DNA of 11,825 nt from an uncultured Candidatus Competibacteraceae bacterium (GTDB taxonomy: Bacteria; Pseudomonadota; Gammaproteobacteria; Competibacterales; Competibacteraceae): assembly GCA_937960715.1 (NCBI GenBank), contig CALGOO010000347.1, positions 1 to 11,825 of the forward strand, given 5' to 3'. The notes under the pieces were generated by a model. It was not told the origin of the DNA and ran no database searches. It worked only from the letters and a program-made list of their open reading frames with translations. Within the stretch, counting starts at the first letter, position 1; each line of letters begins with the position of its first letter. Below are positions 7,904-11,825 of this stretch, in pieces. The position numbers were made by a program, and so were the translations under genes.

Positions 7904-8626
7904 ATGTCCGCTCAGCCGTTCGAATCCGCCGTCAACCGCCGCCGTTTCCTGACCGCCCTGTTGGCCGGCTCCGCCGCGCTGGCCTTCGGCGATCTCGCTG
8001 TGCCCCGCCAGGCGCGCGCCGCCGCCAACGGACCGTTCACCCTGCCGCCCCTACCCTATCCGGAAAACGCCCTCAGCCCGGCCATCTCCGCCAATACCAT
8101 CGGTTTCCACTACGGCAAGCACCACCAGGGCTACGTCAACAAGCTCAACGAACTGGTCGCCGGCACGCCGCTGGCCGATCAGTCGCTGGAAGCCGTCGTC
8201 AAAGCTTCCGCCGGCAAGGTCGATCAGACGGCGATTTTCAATAACGCCGCGCAGGTGTGGAACCACACCTTCTACTGGAACAGCCTGCGGCCCAAGGGCG
8301 GCGGCAAACCCAGCGGGGTGCTGGCCGAGCTGATCGCAAAATCCTTCGGCGATTACGACAAGTTCAAGGCGGAGTTCGCCAAGGCCGCCACCGGCCAGTT
8401 CGGCAGCGGCTGGGCCTGGCTGGTGAAGGACGGCGACAAGCTGATCGTCACCAAGACCGGCAACGCCGACACGCCCATCGCCCACGGTCAACAGCCGCTG
8501 CTGACTATCGATGTGTGGGAGCACGCCTACTATCTGGATTACCAGAACCGGCGGGCCGACTACGTGGCCGCTGTGCTGGACACTCTGATCAACTGGGATT
8601 TCGCCGCGCGGAACCTGGCGGGCTGA
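7904..8626 (+). CDS. Tat-exported superoxide dismutase, iron type
   Basis: A 240-residue enzyme of the Fe/Mn superoxide dismutase family, which turns superoxide into oxygen and hydrogen peroxide. The core (~44-240) aligns along its whole length with E. coli SodB: LPPLPYPENAL, HYGKHHQGYV, AAQVWNHTFYWNSL, FGSGWAWLV, DVWEHAYYLDYQNRR. Metal ligands are H69, H121, D203 and H207. Q117 in AAQVWNH and the lack of the manganese-type glutamine after the GSGW motif indicate iron. Unlike cytoplasmic SodB, it begins with a ~40-residue leader, NRRRFLTALL plus a hydrophobic stretch and QARAAA, which matches a twin-arginine signal and probable signal-peptidase cleavage near residue 40. The folded, metal-loaded enzyme would thus act in the periplasm. 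AGGAG at 7891-7895, eight bases before the ATG, supports the start. No clear promoter was found in the 128-base gap upstream, so cotranscription with the copper protein is possible. Confidence 0.92.
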   Translation: MSAQPFESAVNRRRFLTALLAGSAALAFGDLAVPRQARAAANGPFTLPPLPYPENALSPAISANTIGFHYGKHHQGYVNKLNELVAGTPLADQSLEAVVKASAGKVDQTAIFNNAAQVWNHTFYWNSLRPKGGGKPSGVLAELIAKSFGDYDKFKAEFAKAATGQFGSGWAWLVKDGDKLIVTKTGNADTPIAHGQQPLLTIDVWEHAYYLDYQNRRADYVAAVLDTLINWDFAARNLAG

Positions 8627-8645
8627 GGCAGGCCGTCACTCAGCC
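8621..8645. terminator. Hairpin over the two convergent stop codons
   Basis: GGCTGAG (8621-8627) and CTCAGCC (8639-8645) form a perfect seven-base-pair stem with an 11-base loop. It covers the stop codon of the dismutase gene and that of the kinase remnant on the other strand. There is no T-run on either side, so it is not a classic intrinsic terminator; it may still slow or end transcription from both sides. Confidence 0.35.
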
Positions 8646-9034
8646 AGCCTGACCCGCCGGCAGCACGATCTCGACTCGCAACCCGCCGTCCGGGCGATTC
8701 AGCGCGCGAATGCTCCCGCCATCCGCCTCGACCGCCCGGCGGGCGATGGCCAACTCCAGACCGAAGCCGGCGGTCTTGACGCCGGCTCCAGCCCGGAAAA
8801 ACGGCTCGAAGACCGCCTGCAAATTACTGTCGGGAACGCCGGAACCCCGATCATCGACGGTCACGATCAGCCGCTTGGGAGCAACCCGCCGTTCGACTTG
8901 CACTTCAACCGCCGTGCCTTCGCGCGTGTATTTCACCGCGTTGCGGCCATGCGGGCGAAATCCCGCCCCAGGTCGGCGATCTCATCGCGCCGCCGCCTCA
9001 TGCGTGGTCCGATTCGCGTTTCGAATCGGGAAAA
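8640..9034 (-). pseudogene. Remnant of a CpxA-like sensor histidine kinase with the phospho-acceptor domain deleted
   Basis: Read on the minus strand, two kinase pieces sit in different frames. First (about 9034-8933) comes FETRIGPRM then RRRRDEIADLGRDFARMA, the end of a HAMP domain, which runs into a TGA at 8933-8935. Directly overlapping that stop, in another frame, the sequence continues as NAVKYTREGTAVEV (N-box, from about 8945), VDDRGSGVP (G1), FEPFFR (F-box), GFGLELAI (G2) and a normal C-terminal tail ending at 8640. A whole HisKA helix pair with its phospho-acceptor histidine, normally about 60-100 residues plus linker, is absent. The 5' half (sensor domain, membrane helices, most of HAMP) is also absent, replaced by the start of the efflux operon. 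G2 also has glutamate where a second glycine is usual. The longest open piece starts only at 8936 and cannot be a working kinase. CpxA-type assignment rests on the HAMP and G2-tail wording. Confidence 0.75.
9009..9029. promoter_or_regulatory. Perfect 8-bp inverted repeat upstream of the efflux operon
   Basis: CCGATTCG and CGAATCGG are exact inverted arms around a five-base centre (CGTTT), ending 29 bases before the ATG of the outer-membrane factor gene. There is no T-run, so a terminator is unlikely. The size and position suit a dimeric regulator site or a leader hairpin. It also lies inside the HAMP remnant of the broken kinase, so chance symmetry within old coding sequence is possible. Confidence 0.4.
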
Positions 9035-9058
9035 TCTCGCGGGTCCAGGATTAATACC

Positions 9059-10519
9059 ATGATAGATCAACCACAACGCGCCTTCGTCACGGCCTTGGCG
9101 GCGGCCCTGCTGTTGACTGGTTGCGCGGCGGTCGGCCCGAACTATGCCGCGCCTGAACTGGCGGCGCCGGCTGCCTGGCGGGGGGCGACGGCGGCGCGGG
9201 TTGTCGTCGCGCCCACCGCGCCGCAAGATTTGGCGACCTGGTGGCGGCAACTCGACGATCCGACATTGACCGGACTGGTCGAGCAGGCCCTGCAAACCAG
9301 TCTCGACCTTCGCGCCGCCCAGGCGAAATTGCGTGAGGCGCGCGCCCGCCGCGCCCTGGCCGGGGCGGAGCTGTTCCCGACAGTCTCCGGTTCGGCGGCG
9401 GGACGGCGGGTGAAGGTCAGCGGCGAATCCGGCGGCGGGGGTACGGCGAACCTGTTCAGCGCCGGATTTGACGCCAGTTGGGAGCCGGACGTGTTCGGCG
9501 GTCTCCAGCGGAGCGTGGAAGCCGCCCAGGCCAATCTGGAAGCCAGCCAGGCCAGCCTGTACGCGGTCCAGGTGTCGCTGGTCGCGGAGGTGGGACTGAA
9601 TTATGTGGAATTGCGCGCCTCCCAGGCGGCGCTGGCCATCGCCAGGGCCAACGCCGCCTCGCAGACCGAAACCCTGCAACTCACCCAGTGGCGGGCGCAA
9701 GCCGGCTTGACCACCGCGCTGGACGTGGAGCAGGCCCGCGCCAATCTGGAGCAGACCAGGGCGCAAATTCCCAGCCTCGAAACCAGTCGCGCCGAGGCCG
9801 AACATCGTCTGGAAATCCTGCTGGGCCAGCCGCCCGGTGCCCTGGCCGAGCGGTTGGCCCAACCGGGTGGGATTCCCCGGCTACCGGCGCGGGTGACGGT
9901 GGGCATTCCCGCCGATGCGCTGCGCCAGCGGCCCGACGTGCGGGTCGCGGAACGCACGCTGGCGGCGGAGACCGCGCGGATCGGCGTGGTCGAAGCCCAG
10001 GCGTATCCGAACTTCAGTTTGAGCGGATCGCTGAGTCTGGACGCCTTGACCCTCGGCGCCCTGGCCAGCGGCAACGCGGTTGCGGGAAGCGTGCTGGGCA
10101 GCGTCGCCGCGCCGATTTTCGATGCCGGGCGCATCCGCCAGCAGGTCAATATTCAAACCGCCATCCAGGAGCAGGCTCTAATCAACTACGAATCCACGGT
10201 GTTGAACGCGCTGGCGGAGGTTGAGAACGCGTTGGTCGCTCTGGCCAACACCCGCTGGCGGCAGAACAATCTGCGCGAAGCCCTGCAAGCCGCGCGCCTG
10301 GCCGCCGGGCTGGCCCGGCACCGCTACAGCGCCGGCCTCAGCGATTTCCAAACGGTGCTGGATACGGAACGCACCGTGTTGATCGTCGAAGACAAGCTCG
10401 TGCTTAGTGAAGCTGATGGCGTCAAGACGCTGATTCAGCTTTACAAAGCCGTGGGTGGCGGTTGGTCGCCAGCGCCGGCCAACTCCATCGCCGCCCACGC
10501 GCAAGGAACATCGCCATGA
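9059..10519 (+). CDS. Outer-membrane efflux factor lipoprotein (NodT/OprM type)
   Basis: A 486-residue TolC-like channel that joins an inner-membrane pump and adaptor to the outside. The signal peptide ends in a lipobox LLTGC, so C22 would be the lipid-bearing first residue of the mature protein. Two outer-membrane-efflux repeats are seen at ~61-255 and ~285-468. Family wording includes VGPNYAAPEL after the lipobox, WWRQLDDPTL, LDLRAAQAKLREARA, LRQRPDVRVAERTLAAETARIGVVEAQAYPNF, and FDAGRIRQQV in the second half. Length is normal for the family. AGGA at 9047-9050 precedes the ATG by eight bases. Its stop overlaps the next start as ATGA (10516-10519), so the two genes are almost surely translated together. 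The substrate is unknown; the adaptor that follows points to a MacAB-like ABC exporter. Confidence 0.92.
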   Translation: MIDQPQRAFVTALAAALLLTGCAAVGPNYAAPELAAPAAWRGATAARVVVAPTAPQDLATWWRQLDDPTLTGLVEQALQTSLDLRAAQAKLREARARRALAGAELFPTVSGSAAGRRVKVSGESGGGGTANLFSAGFDASWEPDVFGGLQRSVEAAQANLEASQASLYAVQVSLVAEVGLNYVELRASQAALAIARANAASQTETLQLTQWRAQAGLTTALDVEQARANLEQTRAQIPSLETSRAEAEHRLEILLGQPPGALAERLAQPGGIPRLPARVTVGIPADALRQRPDVRVAERTLAAETARIGVVEAQAYPNFSLSGSLSLDALTLGALASGNAVAGSVLGSVAAPIFDAGRIRQQVNIQTAIQEQALINYESTVLNALAEVENALVALANTRWRQNNLREALQAARLAAGLARHRYSAGLSDFQTVLDTERTVLIVEDKLVLSEADGVKTLIQLYKAVGGGWSPAPANSIAAHAQGTSP

Positions 10520-11820
10520 GCCATACCCCCTCCGTCGTGGGCGCCGAACTGGCGAAAATCATCCAGTCGGAACCGGCGCGCGGTCGCTTTCGGATTCTCC
10601 GCTGGCTGATCGTGACAGTTGTGTTCGCTTTGGCCGGCGGCGGGTTCCTGTGGTTCCGATCCGGTTCCGCCGTGGACGCCGCGCCCCAGTACCAGACCGA
10701 ACCGCTCGGTCAGGGCAACCTGCGCGTCACGGTATCGGCGACCGGCAAGTTGGCGCCGATCAATCAGGTGGATGTCGGCAGCGAGTTGTCCGGCACCATC
10801 GAAACGGTCCTGGTCGACGACAACGACCGGGTGAAAAAAGGGCAGGTGCTCGCCCGTCTGGATCTGACCAAGCTCCAGAATCAAATCGCCAAATCCAAAG
10901 CCGCGCTCGCGTCGGCCGAGGCCAAGGTGTTGCAAACGGTGGCGACGGTCAAGGAATCCCGCGCCAATCTCGGACGACTGCGGCAGGTCGCCAAACTGAG
11001 CGGCGGCAAGGTGCCCGCACCGACGGAACTGGAAACCGCCGAGGCGACGGTGGACCGCGCCGTTGCGGATGAAGCCAGCGCCCGGGCGGCGGTCGAGGAG
11101 GCGCGCGCCACGCTGCGCACCAACGAAACCGATCTGGCCAAGGCGTCCATCCGCTCGCCGATCGACGGCGTGGTGCTCCAGCGCAAGGTGGAGCCGGGTC
11201 AGACCGTGGCCGCCTCGCTGCAAGCGCCGGTGCTGTTCACGCTCGCGGAAAATCTGGCGCAAATGGAATTGCAGGTGGACGTGGACGAAGCCGACGTCGG
11301 CCAGGTGCGCGAAGGGCAGGCGGCCACGTTCACCGTGGACGCCTATCCCAACCGGAGCTATCCCGCCCGCATCCGGCAGGTGCGGTTCGGGGCGGAGACA
11401 GTCAATAACGTGGTGACCTACAAGACCATTCTCAACGTGGACAACGACGATCTTAGCCTGCGGCCCGGCATGACCGCGACGGCGGAAATCGTCACCGCCG
11501 AACGGGAGAACGCGCTGCTGGTCCCGAACGCGGCGCTGCGCTTCACCCCGCCGCCACCGCCGGAAGCCCAATCGAGCGGCGGCGGGCTGGTGGCCAGCCT
11601 GCTGCCCCGTCCGCCCCGGGGTCTGGCGCCCAGGCGACAATCCACGAACGCCAAGGGCGCCAGGAGCGCGGCACGGCAAATCTGGGTGTTGCGCGACGGC
11701 CAGCCGGTCGCCGTGCCGGTGACCGTCGGCAGCAGCGATGGCCGCATGACCGAGGTGACGGGCGAGGGATTGGAGCCGGGTTTGCCGGTCATTACCGCCA
11801 GTTTGGGGGCGACGCGATGA
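10516..11820 (+). CDS. Periplasmic adaptor of an efflux pump (HlyD/MacA-like membrane fusion protein)
   Basis: A 434-residue adaptor linking an inner-membrane transporter to the outer-membrane channel. One N-terminal helix (~29-47) anchors it, with a 28-residue cytoplasmic tail before it. Then come a first lipoyl half (~70-111, VDVGSELSGTIETVLV and DRVKKGQVLARLD), an alpha-hairpin (~112-211), the second lipoyl half (~212-245, IRSPIDGVVLQRKVEPGQTV), a beta-barrel (~246-330, including VTYKTILNVDNDDLSLRPGM, a MacA-like stretch) and a membrane-proximal domain. That last domain is split by a Pro/Gly/Arg-rich insert at ~343-388 (PPPPPE, SSGGG, PRPPRG). AAGGAA at 10502-10507 serves the ATG at 10516; an upstream GTG in frame at 10462 lies inside the preceding gene and is not needed. 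Both ends overlap neighbours by four bases (ATGA). MacA similarity suggests an ABC rather than an RND partner. Confidence 0.9.
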   Translation: MSHTPSVVGAELAKIIQSEPARGRFRILRWLIVTVVFALAGGGFLWFRSGSAVDAAPQYQTEPLGQGNLRVTVSATGKLAPINQVDVGSELSGTIETVLVDDNDRVKKGQVLARLDLTKLQNQIAKSKAALASAEAKVLQTVATVKESRANLGRLRQVAKLSGGKVPAPTELETAEATVDRAVADEASARAAVEEARATLRTNETDLAKASIRSPIDGVVLQRKVEPGQTVAASLQAPVLFTLAENLAQMELQVDVDEADVGQVREGQAATFTVDAYPNRSYPARIRQVRFGAETVNNVVTYKTILNVDNDDLSLRPGMTATAEIVTAERENALLVPNAALRFTPPPPPEAQSSGGGLVASLLPRPPRGLAPRRQSTNAKGARSAARQIWVLRDGQPVAVPVTVGSSDGRMTEVTGEGLEPGLPVITASLGATR

Positions 11821-11825
11821 TAACG
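11817..11825 (+). CDS. Start of the next gene of the efflux operon (cut off by the window end)
   Basis: ATG at 11817 overlaps the adaptor's TGA as ATGA, the same arrangement as at 10516, and the frame reads ATG ATA ACG to the end. Only three codons are visible. From the operon order and the MacA-like adaptor, an ABC transporter (MacB-like permease or its ATPase) is the expected product, but nothing in these nine bases identifies it. Confidence 0.4.

Noticed and set aside
7904..8626. Manganese-type superoxide dismutase
   Set aside because: Q117 in AAQVWNH and the absence of the manganese-type glutamine downstream of GSGW favour the iron type.
8933..9862. A 309-codon open frame on the minus strand opposite the efflux factor gene
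   Set aside because: Only its last ~34 codons carry recognisable protein sequence (the HAMP remnant). The rest is a shadow of the outer-membrane factor gene.
10441..11679. A 412-codon open frame on the minus strand
   Set aside because: It is antisense to the adaptor gene and has no recognisable domain; a GC-driven shadow frame.
7434..11825. A complete CusCFBA copper efflux system
   Set aside because: The copper-binding protein is separated from the efflux genes by the dismutase and the kinase remnant, and the adaptor resembles MacA rather than CusB.
1..11825. A defence island, phage or transposon
   Set aside because: No nuclease, integrase, transposase, toxin-antitoxin or phage gene can be seen in any frame; the genes are metabolic, signalling and envelope functions.

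Overview
The window is a GC-rich bacterial chromosome segment with dense coding, short gaps and ordinary bacterial gene structure. The gene content points to a Gram-negative proteobacterium: an outer-membrane efflux lipoprotein with a periplasmic adaptor, a Tat-exported superoxide dismutase, a CusF-like periplasmic copper protein, an IPTL-CTERM sorting tail and a large membrane-bound c-di-GMP enzyme. A gammaproteobacterium of the Competibacter type would fit, but that is a guess from general resemblance. No tRNA, rRNA, CRISPR array, insertion sequence or phage gene was seen.

Layout. (1) 1-521, plus strand: the 3' end of an acetoacetyl-CoA synthetase gene. (2) 600-3155, plus strand: a secreted repeat protein with a signal peptide, four SdrD_B-like domains in an A-B-A'-B' order, a DUF11-type domain and a C-terminal IPTLxxWG sorting signal. 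(3) 3156-3306: a short gap between convergent genes holding a C-rich/G-rich imperfect palindrome. (4) 3307-7335, minus strand: a 1342-residue CHASE4-CHASE-PAS-PAS-GGDEF-EAL protein with four membrane helices. (5) 7336-7433: a divergent promoter region with a good sigma-70 promoter on the plus strand and three alternating GATAA/TTATC half-sites. (6) 7434-7775 and 7904-8626, plus strand: a CusF-like copper-binding protein and a Tat-exported iron-type superoxide dismutase. (7) 8640-9034, minus strand: the wreck of a CpxA-like sensor histidine kinase. The end of its HAMP domain is joined out of frame to the N-box of its ATPase domain, so the phospho-acceptor helix pair is gone. (8) 9059-11820, plus strand: an efflux operon of an outer-membrane factor lipoprotein and a MacA-like adaptor joined by an ATGA overlap. 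A second ATGA overlap leads into a gene that starts at 11817 and runs off the window, probably the transporter.

The right half deals with the cell envelope: copper binding, superoxide removal, efflux, and a dead sensor kinase of the kind that usually watches envelope stress. The left half holds a surface or secreted adhesin-like protein and a c-di-GMP enzyme, both of which fit attachment and biofilm life, although nothing in the sequence ties them directly. I see no clear new multi-gene system. The observations most worth checking are the kinase remnant with its precise internal deletion, the operator-like repeats in the 7336-7433 promoter region, the perfect 8-bp inverted repeat upstream of the efflux operon, and the paired-domain duplication in the repeat protein.
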